The notes beneath the pieces were generated by a model, which did no database searches, was not told the DNA's origin, and worked only from the letters and a program-made list of their open reading frames with translations. Below, in pieces: positions 17,030 to 26,217 of a stretch of DNA of 64,000 nucleotides. This DNA is from Mycobacterium scrofulaceum. Lineage in GTDB: Bacteria; Actinomycetota; Actinomycetes; Mycobacteriales; Mycobacteriaceae. How positions within the stretch are numbered: the stretch's first letter is position 1; each line of letters begins with the position of its first letter. The DNA lies in assembly GCF_002086735.1 (NCBI RefSeq), contig NZ_MVIJ01000007.1, positions 62,001 through 126,000 on the forward strand, in the 5' to 3' direction. The translations under genes and the position numbers were made by a program.

Positions 17030-18148
17030 ATGGACTCTGAACGCTTCCGCAAGCTGCTAGAGGCCCCCGCGCCATTCGCGTCGGTCTACTTCGACGACTC
17101 ACACGACACCCACGACGCCGAAGCCCAGCTCGAGCTCAAATGGCGGGCCCTCAAGGAAGACCTGGAAAGCCAGGGCGCCGGTGCGGCGGTGATCGACGAA
17201 ATCGGGCGCGCTGTGCGGGATCTGCGGCCCCCGATCGGTCGCAGCGGCCGCGGCATCGTGGCCAGCGCCGAGCGGGTGCTGCTCAACGAGCACCTCACCC
17301 GGCCCACGGCCGAGACGGTCGTCCGCGTGTCCGAATTGCCCTTTGTCCTCCCGATCGTCGAACTCGGCTTCGAGTACCCCGACTATCTGCTGGCCGTCGT
17401 CGACCACACCGGCGCCGACATCACCACGCACATCAACGGCACCCTGCGGACGGAGACTGTCGACGGCGGCGGCTACCCGGTGCACAAGGCCGCGGGCGCC
17501 GAGACCGCCGGATACGGCGACCCGCAACTGCGCACCGACGAAGCCGCCCGCAAGAACGTGCGGGCGGTGGCCGACCGGGTCGGCGAACTCGTCGACGACA
17601 AGTCGATCGAGATGATCTTCGTCGTCGGCGAGGTGCGCTCGCGCTCGGACCTGCTGTCCGCCCTGCCGGATCGCCTGCGCGACCGGGCGATTGCGCTGCA
17701 GGTGGGCGCGCGCCACAGCGGTCACGACGACGAGGAGGTTCAGCGGGGCATCGAAGCCGAATTCGTCAAGCGGCGGTTGAAGGTGATCGACGACGCCGCC
17801 GCCCGGTTCACCGCCGAGGTGGGGCGGCAATCGGGGCTGGCCGCCGAGGGGGTCGACGCGGTGTGCTCGGCGCTGCGCCAGGGCGCGGTGGACACGTTGA
17901 TCGTCGGCGACGTCGGCGACGCCACGGTGGTCTCCGACGAGGGCCTGACGACGGTCGCGCCCAACGAGAACGTGCTCTCGGAGCAGGGCGCGGCGCCCGC
18001 CAAGACGCTGCGGGCCGACGAGGCCCTGCCGCTGTTCGCGATCTCCGTCGGGGCGGCGCTGGTGCGCACCGACGAGCGGATCGCCCCGGCCGACGGGGTC
18101 GGCGCGCTGCTTCGCTACGCGCCGACGCTGCACCAGAGCGTCGACTGA
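17030..18148 (+). CDS. Rv2629/Balon-family eRF1-like protein, candidate ribosome hibernation factor
   Basis: This 372-residue protein resembles M. tuberculosis Rv2629 along its length: N-terminal FASVYFDDSHDTHDAEAQ, central VDHTGAD and GYPVHKA, then VVGEVRSRSDLLSALP and C-terminal DEALPLFAISVGAALVRTDERIAP. Rv2629-family proteins have an eRF1/aeRF1-like fold, and the M. smegmatis member is reported as a Balon-type ribosome hibernation factor that binds the A site. The catalytic GGQ of release factors is not seen. CGAAGG lies just upstream of the ATG. No DosR-type palindrome was recognised upstream, unlike the dormancy setting of Rv2629. It lies next to tRNA-Ser. Confidence 0.85.
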   Translation: MDSERFRKLLEAPAPFASVYFDDSHDTHDAEAQLELKWRALKEDLESQGAGAAVIDEIGRAVRDLRPPIGRSGRGIVASAERVLLNEHLTRPTAETVVRVSELPFVLPIVELGFEYPDYLLAVVDHTGADITTHINGTLRTETVDGGGYPVHKAAGAETAGYGDPQLRTDEAARKNVRAVADRVGELVDDKSIEMIFVVGEVRSRSDLLSALPDRLRDRAIALQVGARHSGHDDEEVQRGIEAEFVKRRLKVIDDAAARFTAEVGRQSGLAAEGVDAVCSALRQGAVDTLIVGDVGDATVVSDEGLTTVAPNENVLSEQGAAPAKTLRADEALPLFAISVGAALVRTDERIAPADGVGALLRYAPTLHQSVD

Positions 18149-18155
18149 ACACCGG

Positions 18156-18242
18156 CGGTGGCGGAGGGATTTGAACCCCCGGACGGTGTTAGCCGTCTCT
18201 CGCTTTCAAGGCGAGTGCATTAGGCCGCTCTGCCACGCCACC
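18156..18242 (-). tRNA. tRNA-Ser (anticodon TGA)
   Basis: Eighty-seven bases fold as a class II tRNA: acceptor GGTGGCG/CGCCACC, anticodon stem CTCGC/GCGAG around CTTGAAA with anticodon TGA, a long variable arm (AGACGGCTAACACCGTC region), T-loop GGTTCAAATCC and discriminator G. Confidence 0.96.
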
Positions 18243-18266
18243 GCTGCTAAGGGTAACGGTGGTCGG

Positions 18267-18272
18267 TAGCGT
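18267..18272 (+). promoter_or_regulatory. -10 hexamer of the Rv3777-type oxidoreductase gene
   Basis: TAGCGT ends 7 nt before ATG 18280, and no Shine-Dalgarno is present. A leaderless start is likely. It lies only 25 bp from the 5' end of the divergent tRNA-Ser. Confidence 0.5.
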
Positions 18273-18279
18273 GGCTGCC

Positions 18280-19248
18280 ATGCGCGCCATCGTCGCCGAA
18301 TCCCCCGATCAGCTTTCCTGGCAAGACGTTCCCGACGTGTCCGCCGGGCCCGGCGAGGTGCTGATCAAGGTCGCCGCCGCCGGTGTGAACCGCGCCGACC
18401 TGCTGCAGGCCGCCGGCAAGTACCCACCTCCGCCCGGCGCCAGCGAGATCATCGGCATGGAGGTGTCCGGTGTCATCGCCGAAACCGGCGAGGGCGTCAC
18501 GGATTGGTCTGCCGGACAACAAGTTTGCGCGCTGCTGGCCGGCGGCGGCTACGCCGAGTACGTCGCGGTGCCCGCTGGCCAGGTACTGCCGATTCCCTCT
18601 CGTGTGGACCTCGTCGACGCCGCCGGGCTGCCGGAGGTGGCGTGCACGGTGTGGTCGAACCTGGTGATGACCGCCCACCTGGGCAAGGGCCAGCTGCTGC
18701 TGGTGCACGGCGGGGCCAGCGGCATCGGGAGCCACGCGATCCAGGTCGCGCGGGCCCTCGGCGTCCGGGTGGCCGTCACGGCCGGCTCGGCGGAGAAGCT
18801 CGAATTCTGCCGCCAGCTGGGCGCCGAAATCACGGTCAACTACCGCGACGAGGACTTCGTCGCGCGGCTGCAGGAATGCGGCGGCGCCGACGTGATCCTC
18901 GACATCATTGGCGCGGCCTACCTGGACCGCAACATCGACGCGCTGGCCACCGACGGGCAGCTGGTGATCATCGGGATGCAGGGCGGCATCAAGGGCGAGC
19001 TCAACATCGCCAAGCTGCTGGGCAAGCGGGCGCGGGTCATCGGCACCACGCTGCGGGCCCGGCCGGTGACCGGGCCCAACAGCAAGACCGAGATCGTGCA
19101 GGCGGTGATCCGCTCGGTATGGCCGATGATCGCCGAGGGCCGCGTCCGCCCGATCATCGGCGCCCGCCTGCCCATCCAGCGGGCCGGCGAGGCGCATCAA
19201 CAGCTGACGTCGAGCGAGGTCACCGGCAAGGTCGTGCTGACGGTCTAG
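18280..19248 (+). CDS. NAD(P)H quinone oxidoreductase, PIG3 type (Rv3777)
   Basis: This 322-residue zinc-independent MDR protein has a GroES-like N-terminal half and a Rossmann half with HGGASGIGSHAIQVARALG. Features of the TIGR02824/PIG3 subgroup include NRADLLQAAGKYPPPPGAS near the N-terminus and IGTTLRARP in the C-terminal half. It should reduce quinones by NADPH. The start at ATG 18280 is chosen by homologue length and the leaderless hexamer. It is convergent with the aminotransferase-fold gene, with a repeat element between. Confidence 0.93.
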   Translation: MRAIVAESPDQLSWQDVPDVSAGPGEVLIKVAAAGVNRADLLQAAGKYPPPPGASEIIGMEVSGVIAETGEGVTDWSAGQQVCALLAGGGYAEYVAVPAGQVLPIPSRVDLVDAAGLPEVACTVWSNLVMTAHLGKGQLLLVHGGASGIGSHAIQVARALGVRVAVTAGSAEKLEFCRQLGAEITVNYRDEDFVARLQECGGADVILDIIGAAYLDRNIDALATDGQLVIIGMQGGIKGELNIAKLLGKRARVIGTTLRARPVTGPNSKTEIVQAVIRSVWPMIAEGRVRPIIGARLPIQRAGEAHQQLTSSEVTGKVVLTV

Positions 19249-19279
19249 CCGGTTCGGCCCAGCTGCCGAGCCCGGCCCG

Positions 19280-19381
19280 TCGAGTGTGCGGTGAGGGCTT
19301 CGAGCGTGCTGTGTGGGCGTGATTTTCGTGGCATCCGCGCCGTGAGCGCACACCGAAGGCCATGGCTGCGCTCTCGAGCGC
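19280..19381. repeat. Intergenic repeat between convergent genes
   Basis: Two 19-nt direct units (19280-19298 and 19300-19318) share TCGAG(T/C)GTGC(G/T)GTG(A/T)GGGC with three mismatches. Weaker inverted copies follow at about 19342-19381 (GCGCACACCGAAGGCC, GCGCTCTCGAGCG). The whole can fold into a large stem. It fills most of the 148 bp between two stop codons. Confidence 0.55.
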
Positions 19382-19396
19382 TAACCGGAGGCAGGC

Positions 19397-20593
19397 TCAG
19401 CCCAGGGAAGCCAGCGCGCGCACCAGCTGGTCGACCTCGGCCGTCGTCGAGTAATGCGCCAGCCCGACGGTCACCGCGCCGCCGACGTCGTTGACGCCCA
19501 GCACCTCGAGGGCTCGGGAGCTCTCGTTGGTGACGGCCAGGACCCCGTTGTCGGCCAACCGCTGCACCACCCGTTCGGCGGGCACGCCGTTGAGGGCGAA
19601 GCTGACCACGGGGATGCGCACCTCGGGGCGGCCGATCACCATGACCAACGGCAGCGACCGCAACGACACCATCAGGTAATCGAAGACCCGGTTCAGATAC
19701 GACGTCGCCGACTGCATCGACACCGCCAGGCGTTCGCGGCGGCTGCCACGGGCCGACTCGTCGAGCGCCGCCAGATACTCGACGCTGGCCACCACCCCGG
19801 CCAGCAGGCCGAACTGATGTGCGCCGATCTCGAGACGCGCCGCGCCGGTCGCCTTGGGGTCCGTCGAAATGGAACCGAACGAATTGAGCAGCGCCGGGTC
19901 GCGGAACACCACCGCGCCGATCGGCGGACCGCCCCACCCCAGAGCGTTCACCGCCACCACGTCGGCGTCGGTCTCCTTGACGTCGAGCAACCGGTAGGGC
20001 GCCGCGGCGGAATGGTCCACCACCACCAGCCCGCCGACGTCGTGCACCAGCTTGGTCATCGCCCGCAGGTCGGTGACCGTGCCCAGCGCAGCGGACGCCG
20101 AGGCGACGGCCACCAGCCTGGTCGACTTCCCGATCAGTCCCTCCCACTGCCAGGTCGGCAGCTCGCCGGTCTCGATGTCGATCTCCGCCCACTTGACCTT
20201 GGCGCCGTAGCGGTGCGCCGCCCGCAGCCACGGGGCGATGTTCGCCTCGTCGTCGAGGCGGCTGACGATCACCTCGTAGCCCAGACCGGCGCGCGAGGAC
20301 GACGCCTCGGCCAGCGCCGACAACAGGATGGCGCGGTCGGCGCCGAGGACCACGCCCGCCGGGTCCACGTTGAACAGGTCGGCCACCGCCGCCCGGGCCG
20401 CGTCCAGAATGGCGGCGCTGCGCTGGGCGGACGGATGCGCGCCCACCGCGGTGGCGCTGGACCTGCGGAAGGCGGTCGAAACGGTGGTCGCGACGGAATC
20501 CGGGATGAGCATCCCGGCCGGCGCGTCGAAGTGCACCCACCCGTCACCCAGCGACGGATGGAGTCCGCGCACCCGGGCGACGTCGTAAACCAT
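19397..20593 (-). CDS. Class V aminotransferase/cysteine-desulfurase-fold protein lacking the PLP lysine (Rv3778c)
   Basis: This 398-residue protein has the same length as Rv3778c and the fold of NifS/SufS-type enzymes: VDHSAA carries the Asp that pairs with the pyridine nitrogen. However, where SufS has SGHKLYGPTGIG, this protein reads [13 protein letters not shown], with Gly219/Trp220 in place of the Schiff-base Lys. It is therefore unlikely to act as a standard transaminase or desulfurase. ATG 20593 is chosen over upstream starts because it gives the family length. It is divergent from the Rv3779-type gene. Confidence 0.9.
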   Translation of the reverse strand: MVYDVARVRGLHPSLGDGWVHFDAPAGMLIPDSVATTVSTAFRRSSATAVGAHPSAQRSAAILDAARAAVADLFNVDPAGVVLGADRAILLSALAEASSSRAGLGYEVIVSRLDDEANIAPWLRAAHRYGAKVKWAEIDIETGELPTWQWEGLIGKSTRLVAVASASAALGTVTDLRAMTKLVHDVGGLVVVDHSAAAPYRLLDVKETDADVVAVNALGWGGPPIGAVVFRDPALLNSFGSISTDPKATGAARLEIGAHQFGLLAGVVASVEYLAALDESARGSRRERLAVSMQSATSYLNRVFDYLMVSLRSLPLVMVIGRPEVRIPVVSFALNGVPAERVVQRLADNGVLAVTNESSRALEVLGVNDVGGAVTVGLAHYSTTAEVDQLVRALASLG

Positions 20594-20720
20594 GCCAGCC
20601 ACCTTAGAGCTTGCGCATTTCCGCGAGACTGTGACGGTTGCGGTGCCCGGAGACGCCCGAGACTTTCCGGCCGACCGGTGGCTTCCCGAGGCAGGACACC
20701 CGGCCAGCCATACTAGTCCA

Positions 20721-22694
20721 GTGGGCCTCTGGTTCGGAACGCTGATCGCGTTGTTCTTGCTGATAGCGCCCGGGGCGATCATCGCGCGAATCAGTCAGCT
20801 GAGTTGGCCCATCGCCGTCGCCGTGGGCCCGGCGCTGACCTTTGGCGCGATCGCGCTGGCGATCATCCCGTTCGGCGCCGTCGGGATCCCCTGGAACGGC
20901 TGGACCGCCCTGGCCACGCTGGTCGCGGTGTGCCTGGTGATGACGGTCCTGCAGCTGGCGCTCGGGCGCTACCGCGACACCGCGGCCGAGGCCCGCGGGA
21001 TCGGCGGCTGGCCGGCGGCGACGGTGGCGGTCGGGGTGCTGATCGGGGCGCTGCTCATCACGTGGGCGGCCTACCGCGGTCTGGCCGCCCATTGGCAGAC
21101 CATCCCCAGCACCTGGGACGCCGTCTGGCACGCCAACGAGGTCCGCTTCATCCTGGACACCGGGCAGGCCTCGTCCACCCACATGGGCGAGCTGCGCAAC
21201 GTCGAGACGCACCAGACGCTGTACTACCCCTCGGTGTTCCACGCCTGGGTGGCGGTGTTCTGCCAGCTCACCGGCGCGGCGCCGACCACCGGCTACACGT
21301 TGAGCTCGGTGGCGGCCTCGGTCTGGCTGTTCCCGACCAGCGCCGCGATGCTGACCTGGCGCCTGCTGCGTCCGCACTGGTGCGAATGGCGCACCGCCGG
21401 GGCGGCCGCCACCGCCGCCGCGCTGTCGGCGTCGTTCACCGCGCTGCCCTACGTCGAGTTCGGCGTCGCCGCCATGCCCAACCTGGCGGCGTACGGGGTC
21501 GCCGTCCCGACGTTCGTGCTGATCGCCTCCACGCTGCGGCACCGCGACCGCATCCCGGCGGCGGTGCTGGCCTTCGTCGGGGTGATGTCGGTCCACCTGA
21601 CCGGCGGGTTCATCGTCGTCCTGTTCGCCGTCGGGTGGTGGGTGCTGGACGTGTTGTGGCGTCCGGTGCGCGGCCGGGTCGCCGACGCCGTGACGCTCGC
21701 CGGCGTGGCGATCGCCACCGGGCTGATCCTGTTGCCGCAGTTCATCAGCGTTCGCCAACAGGAAGACATCATCGCCGGGCACTCGTTCCTCACCCGCCTC
21801 AGCATGAAGCGGGGCCTCTACGACGCCATCTTCCAGCACTCGCGGCACCTCAACGACTTCCCCTACCAGTACGGCCTGATGGCGCTGGCCATCCTCGGGG
21901 GCGTCATCTTCGCCTACAAGAAGATCTGGTGGCCGCTGGCGGTGTGGCTGTTGCTGGTGGTGGTCGACGTCGACGCGGGAACTCCGCTCGGCGGCCGGTT
22001 CGGCGCGCTGGCCGGCGCCTTCGGGGAGTTCTTCTACAAGGATCCGCGCCGGATCTCGGCGGCCATCACCCTGCTGCTGGAACCGATGGCCGGCGTCGCC
22101 TTGTTCGTGATCGTCATGGCGGTGGTGGCCGGCGCCAAACGAGTCGCCGGCCGATTCAGACCCCAGCCCGCCCCGGCCTGGGCGGCGGCCACGGCGGTCC
22201 TGCTGGTGGCGACGACGGTGTTCGCCGCGCGCCACTACTTTTATCGGCACCTGGTCCTGTTCGGCGACAAGTACGACTCGGTGATGATCGACCAGCGCGA
22301 CCTGATGGCCATGGCCTACCTGGCCACCCTGCCCGGCGCCCACGACACCGTGATCGGCAACGCCAACACCGACGGCACCGCATGGATGTACGCCGTCGCC
22401 GACCTGCACCCGCTGTGGACCCATTACGACTACCCGCAGCAGATGGGCCCCGGCCCCAACCGGTTCATCTTCTGGGCGTACGCCCGCAAGGGCGACTCCG
22501 ATCCGCGGGTGGTCGAGGCGATTAAAGCGCTCAATATCCGGTACATCTACACCAGCACGCCGACGGTCCGGGGCTTCGCCGTACCCGACGGACTAGTGTC
22601 ACTGGATAAATCGAAGTCGTGGGCGCTGATCTACGACAACGGTGGAGCCCGAATCTACGAATGGCGCGGAAACGGCGCGGCGCCGCACTCTTAG
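20721..22694 (+). CDS. Polytopic GT-C-type membrane protein (Rv3779)
   Basis: This 657-residue protein has about a dozen membrane helices, starting at residue 2, and a large polar C-terminal domain. The loop after the second half of the N-terminal helices holds [22 protein letters not shown], with acidic residues as in GT-C glycosyltransferases. The M. tuberculosis orthologue has been linked to polyprenyl-phosphate sugar use and to the galactosamine substituent of arabinogalactan. GTG 20721 matches the orthologue start (GLWFGTL), and CATACT 6 nt upstream suggests a leaderless mRNA. A longer frame to 20592 would overlap the divergent gene's start and is rejected. Confidence 0.88.
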   Translation: MGLWFGTLIALFLLIAPGAIIARISQLSWPIAVAVGPALTFGAIALAIIPFGAVGIPWNGWTALATLVAVCLVMTVLQLALGRYRDTAAEARGIGGWPAATVAVGVLIGALLITWAAYRGLAAHWQTIPSTWDAVWHANEVRFILDTGQASSTHMGELRNVETHQTLYYPSVFHAWVAVFCQLTGAAPTTGYTLSSVAASVWLFPTSAAMLTWRLLRPHWCEWRTAGAAATAAALSASFTALPYVEFGVAAMPNLAAYGVAVPTFVLIASTLRHRDRIPAAVLAFVGVMSVHLTGGFIVVLFAVGWWVLDVLWRPVRGRVADAVTLAGVAIATGLILLPQFISVRQQEDIIAGHSFLTRLSMKRGLYDAIFQHSRHLNDFPYQYGLMALAILGGVIFAYKKIWWPLAVWLLLVVVDVDAGTPLGGRFGALAGAFGEFFYKDPRRISAAITLLLEPMAGVALFVIVMAVVAGAKRVAGRFRPQPAPAWAAATAVLLVATTVFAARHYFYRHLVLFGDKYDSVMIDQRDLMAMAYLATLPGAHDTVIGNANTDGTAWMYAVADLHPLWTHYDYPQQMGPGPNRFIFWAYARKGDSDPRVVEAIKALNIRYIYTSTPTVRGFAVPDGLVSLDKSKSWALIYDNGGARIYEWRGNGAAPHS

Positions 22695-22715
22695 TCCGCA
22701 AAGGATGGTGATGGT

Positions 22716-23225
22716 TTGAGTACCCGCAACGACGACGATGACATCGAGATCATCGGCGGCGTCGACCCGCGGACCACGGCGGTGGCGGAGGACGACTCCG
22801 ACGAGCGCTCCCTGACCGATCTGGTTGAGCAGCCCGCCAAGGTCATGCGCATCGGGACGATGATCAAGCAGCTCCTCGAGGAGGTGCGCGCCGCACCGCT
22901 CGACGAGGCCAGCCGCAACCGCCTGCGCGAGATCCACGCGACCAGCATCCGCGAGCTCGAAGAGGGCCTGGCGCCCGAGCTGCGGGAAGAGCTCGACCGC
23001 CTCACCCTGCCGTTCAACGAGGACACGGCGCCGTCCGACGCCGAATTGCGCATCGCCCAGGCCCAGCTGGTCGGCTGGCTGGAGGGGCTGTTCCACGGCA
23101 TCCAGACCGCGCTGTTCGCCCAGCAGATGGCCGCCCGCGCGCAGCTGGAGAACATGCGCCAGGGCGCGCTCCCCCCCGGCGTCGGCAAGCCGGGCACCGG
23201 ATCCGGGCACGGTCAGTACCTGTAA
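22716..23225 (+). CDS. bpa: Bacterial proteasome activator Bpa/PafE
   Basis: This 169-residue protein matches PafE (Rv3780), a ring-forming ATP-independent activator of the 20S proteasome core. The central four-helix bundle runs from about residue 34 to 150 (LVEQPAKVMRIGTMIKQL onward), with an acidic disordered N-terminus. The C-terminus is Gly-Gln-Tyr-Leu, the motif that docks into the proteasome alpha ring. The start is TTG 22716; GGATGG lies upstream, and an ATG five bases earlier is out of frame and stops after two codons. It sits between the envelope genes Rv3779 and wzt without an evident functional link. Confidence 0.95.
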   Translation: MSTRNDDDDIEIIGGVDPRTTAVAEDDSDERSLTDLVEQPAKVMRIGTMIKQLLEEVRAAPLDEASRNRLREIHATSIRELEEGLAPELREELDRLTLPFNEDTAPSDAELRIAQAQLVGWLEGLFHGIQTALFAQQMAARAQLENMRQGALPPGVGKPGTGSGHGQYL

Positions 23226-23236
23226 AGCGAAGCACG

Positions 23237-24076
23237 GTGGCGGGTCCTCACATCGAGACGCACAACGCGTGGGTGGAATTTCCCATTTTCGACGCGAAGT
23301 CGCGCTCCCTCAAGAAAGCCTTCCTGGGCAAGGCGGGCGGCACGATCGGCCGCAACAGCTCCAACGTGGTCGTCGTCGAGGCGTTGCGCGACATCACCAT
23401 GTCGCTCGAGTTGGGCGACCGGGTCGGCCTGGTCGGCCATAACGGGGCCGGGAAATCGACTCTGCTGCGCCTGCTTTCGGGCATCTACGAACCCACGCGG
23501 GGCTGGGCGAAGGTCACCGGCCGGGTCGCACCGGTCTTCGATCTGGGCGTCGGCATGGACCCGGAGATCTCGGGCTACGAGAACATCATCATCCGCGGGC
23601 TGTTCCTCGGGCAGACCCGCAAGCAGATGCTGGCCAAGGTGGACGAGATCGCCGAGTTCACCGAGCTGGGTGACTACCTGTCGATGCCGCTGCGCACCTA
23701 CTCCACCGGGATGCGGGTCCGGCTCGCGATGGGCGTCGTCACCAGCATCGACCCGGAGATCCTGCTGCTCGACGAGGGCATCGGCGCGGTGGACGCGGAC
23801 TTCCTGAAGAAGGCGCAGTCGCGGCTGCAGGGGCTGGTGGAGCGGTCCGGAATCCTGGTGTTCGCCAGCCATTCCAACGAGTTCCTGGCCCGGCTGTGCA
23901 AGACCGCGATGTGGATCGAGCACGGAGTCATTCGCATGTCGGGCGGCATCGAAGACGTGGTGCGCGCCTACGAGGGTGAGGATGCGGCCCGGCACGTGCG
24001 CGAGGTGCTGGCCGAGACGCGCTCGCCGGCTGACGCCGATCAGCCGCTGGCCCAAAGAGCCTCCGTGGATGAGTGA
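23237..24076 (+). CDS. wzt: ABC transporter ATPase of the galactan exporter (Wzt, Rv3781)
   Basis: This 279-residue ATPase has Walker A GHNGAGKST (residues 67-75), signature YSTGMRVRLAMG and Walker B ILLLDEG. It is of the O-antigen/teichoic-acid exporter type. It has no C-terminal carbohydrate-binding domain, so export should be independent of chain capping. In M. tuberculosis Rv3781-Rv3783 are implicated in moving lipid-linked galactan to the outer side of the membrane. Its GTG start follows bpa by 11 bp, and its stop overlaps glfT1 by 8 bp. Confidence 0.94.
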   Translation: MAGPHIETHNAWVEFPIFDAKSRSLKKAFLGKAGGTIGRNSSNVVVVEALRDITMSLELGDRVGLVGHNGAGKSTLLRLLSGIYEPTRGWAKVTGRVAPVFDLGVGMDPEISGYENIIIRGLFLGQTRKQMLAKVDEIAEFTELGDYLSMPLRTYSTGMRVRLAMGVVTSIDPEILLLDEGIGAVDADFLKKAQSRLQGLVERSGILVFASHSNEFLARLCKTAMWIEHGVIRMSGGIEDVVRAYEGEDAARHVREVLAETRSPADADQPLAQRASVDE

Positions 24077-24983
24077 ATCCGTCTTCGCCGTCGTGGTCAC
24101 CCACCGGCGCCCCGACGAGCTGGCCAAGTCGCTGGGCACCCTGAGCAGCCAGACCCGGCTACCCGACCACCTGATCGTCGTGGACAACGACGGCCCCGCC
24201 GACGGCCGGGTCGCAGATCTGGTGGCCGGCCAGCCGATTCCGACCACTTATCTGGCTTCCCGCCGAAACCTCGGCGGCGCAGGTGGTTTCGCGCTCGGCA
24301 TGTTGCACGCGTTGGCACAGGGCGCCGGCTGGGTGTGGCTGGCCGACGACGACGGACGCCCGCAGGACTCGCACGTGCTCGCCACCCTGCTCGCATGCGC
24401 CGAGAAGCACGCGCTGGCCGAGGTGTCGCCGATGGTGTGCAATATGGATGACCCGCAGCGGCTGGCGTTTCCGCTGCGCCGCGGGTTGGTATGGCGCAGG
24501 CGCGCAAGCGAATTGCGCACCGAGGCGGGGCAGGACCTACTGCCCGGGATCGCGTCGCTGTTCAACGGCGCGCTGTTCCGGGCGGCCACGCTGGAGGCGA
24601 TCGGCGTCCCCGACTTGCGACTGTTCATCCGCGGCGACGAGGTCGAGATGCATCGGCGACTGGTGCGGTCCGGGTTGCCGTTCGGCACCTGCCTGGACGC
24701 GATCTACCTGCACCCGTGCGGGTCGGCGGAATTCCGGCCGATCCTGGGCGGCCGCATGCACACCCAATACCCAGACGATCCCGCCAAGCGGTTCTACACC
24801 TACCGCAACCGCGGATACCTGTTGGCCCAGCCCGGCCTGCGCAAGCTGCAGCTGCAGGAATGGGTCCGGTTCGGCTGGTACTTCCTGATGACCCGGCGCG
24901 ACCCGAAGGGCCTGGCCGAGTGGATTCGGTTGCGCCGCTTGGGGCGTCGGGAGCAGTTCGGCAAACCGGGAGGCTGCACTTGA
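24069..24983 (+). CDS. glfT1: Galactofuranosyltransferase GlfT1
   Basis: This 304-residue GT2 enzyme, the same length as Rv3782, adds the first galactofuranose residues to the decaprenyl-PP-GlcNAc-Rha acceptor. The GT-A fold is clear: VVVTHRRP at the N-terminus, VVDNDG, and the metal-binding LADDDGRP (Asp93-95). The acceptor-side RGDEVEMHRRL motif follows. No membrane helix is predicted, so it acts on the cytoplasmic face. It overlaps both neighbours (8 bp with the ATPase gene, 4 bp with the permease gene), so the trio is translationally coupled. Confidence 0.96.
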   Translation: MSESVFAVVVTHRRPDELAKSLGTLSSQTRLPDHLIVVDNDGPADGRVADLVAGQPIPTTYLASRRNLGGAGGFALGMLHALAQGAGWVWLADDDGRPQDSHVLATLLACAEKHALAEVSPMVCNMDDPQRLAFPLRRGLVWRRRASELRTEAGQDLLPGIASLFNGALFRAATLEAIGVPDLRLFIRGDEVEMHRRLVRSGLPFGTCLDAIYLHPCGSAEFRPILGGRMHTQYPDDPAKRFYTYRNRGYLLAQPGLRKLQLQEWVRFGWYFLMTRRDPKGLAEWIRLRRLGRREQFGKPGGCT

Positions 24984-25810
24984 CATTCATCGACGCCGCC
25001 GCCCAGTCGCGGACCTTCACCCGCGCCCGGGGTGACCTGGCCGCCGGTTTCCGCCGCCACGAGCTGTGGCTGCACCTGGGCTGGCAGGACATCAAGCAGC
25101 GCTACCGCCGCTCGGTGCTGGGGCCGTTCTGGATCACCATCGCGACCGGCACCACCGCCGTCGCCATGGGCGGCCTGTACTCCAAGCTCTTTCACCTCGA
25201 ACTCTCGGTGCACCTGCCGTACGTCACGCTCGGACTGATCGTCTGGAACCTCATCAACGCGGCGATCCTGGAGGGCGCCGACGTCTTCGTCGCCAACGAG
25301 GGACTGATCAAGCAGTTGCCGACGCCGCTGAGCGTGCACGTCTACCGGCTGGTGTGGCGGCAGATGATCTTGTTCGCGCACAACATCGTCATCTACGTCG
25401 TGATCGCGATGATCTATCCCAAGCCGTGGTCGTGGGCGGACCTGTCGGTGATTCCGGCGCTGGGGCTGATCGTGCTCAATTGCATATGGGTGTCACTGTG
25501 TTTCGGCATCCTGGCGACGCGCTATCGCGACATCGGGCCGCTGCTGTTCTCGGTCGTGCAGTTGCTGTTCTTCATGACGCCGATCATCTGGAACGACGAC
25601 ACGCTGCGGGCGCAGGGGGCGGGACGCTGGTCGCGCATCGTCGAATTGAATCCGCTGCTGCACTATCTCGACATCGTCCGCGCCCCGCTGCTGGGCGCGC
25701 ACCAGGAGTTGCGGCACTGGGCCGTGGTGGGGGCGCTGACCGCGGTCGGCTGGGTGCTGGCGGCATTCGCGATGCGGCAATACCGCGCCCGGGTTCCGTA
25801 CTGGGTCTAG
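24980..25810 (+). CDS. wzm: ABC-2 permease of the galactan exporter (Wzm, Rv3783)
   Basis: This 276-residue membrane protein has an amphipathic N-terminal segment (WLHLGWQDIKQRYRRSVLGPFW, typical of Wzm permeases) and six membrane helices from about residue 45. It forms the channel half of the exporter with the ATPase two genes upstream. The start is TTG within the glfT1 stop (TTGA), with GGGAGG about 7 nt upstream. It is the last gene of this operon; a divergently oriented secreted-protein gene ends 34 bp downstream. Confidence 0.93.
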   Translation: MTFIDAAAQSRTFTRARGDLAAGFRRHELWLHLGWQDIKQRYRRSVLGPFWITIATGTTAVAMGGLYSKLFHLELSVHLPYVTLGLIVWNLINAAILEGADVFVANEGLIKQLPTPLSVHVYRLVWRQMILFAHNIVIYVVIAMIYPKPWSWADLSVIPALGLIVLNCIWVSLCFGILATRYRDIGPLLFSVVQLLFFMTPIIWNDDTLRAQGAGRWSRIVELNPLLHYLDIVRAPLLGAHQELRHWAVVGALTAVGWVLAAFAMRQYRARVPYWV

Positions 25811-25844
25811 CCCGGCGTGCGGAGCCCGGCAGTCGATCTACCGC

Positions 25845-26210
25845 TCACATGTTCGGCGGCGGCATGTGCAGCCAATTCAGGGTGCCGCCGGTCTGCCCCT
25901 TGTACTGCGGGCAGTAGGCGGACACCGAGAGGCCGACGAAGAAGCCCGCCTGTTTCGCGGTCAGATTGGTGTTCCTCATCGCCTTCATCGCGAGCAGGCT
26001 CGCCGGCTGCTTGCTGTCGAATCCGGCGCAGACCGTGTGGGCCATCGAGATGGCGGTGTCGGGGTCGTTGATGACGATTCCGTTGTCCGCGAGGGCCGAC
26101 AGGAAGGCGTCGTCGGCCGGATCCGCCGCCGCCGGCGCCGCGAGGAGCAGCGCGGCGGCGGCTGCCACGGCGAAAGGGGCTGCGGACCGCTTCGGAGGAC
26201 CGACGCTCAT
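25845..26210 (-). CDS. Secreted DUF732-family protein
   Basis: This 121-residue protein has a cleavable signal peptide (basic MSVGPPKRS, then a long alanine-rich core ending AAPAAADPA) and a DUF732 domain. Its two cysteines (HTVCAGF and SAYCPQY) are placed as in other mycobacterial members and are probably disulfide-bonded. The C-terminus is Pro/Met-rich. ATG 26210 follows TATGGT by 7 nt, which supports a leaderless start and rules out the ATG at 26222. The function of the family is unknown. Confidence 0.88.
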   Translation of the reverse strand: MSVGPPKRSAAPFAVAAAAALLLAAPAAADPADDAFLSALADNGIVINDPDTAISMAHTVCAGFDSKQPASLLAMKAMRNTNLTAKQAGFFVGLSVSAYCPQYKGQTGGTLNWLHMPPPNM

Positions 26211-26217
26211 AACACCC

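Noticed and set aside
18156..18242. tRNA-Ser(TGA) as an integration site of a mobile island
   Set aside because: No direct repeat of the tRNA 3' end and no integrase lie nearby. The flanking genes are conserved chromosomal ones.
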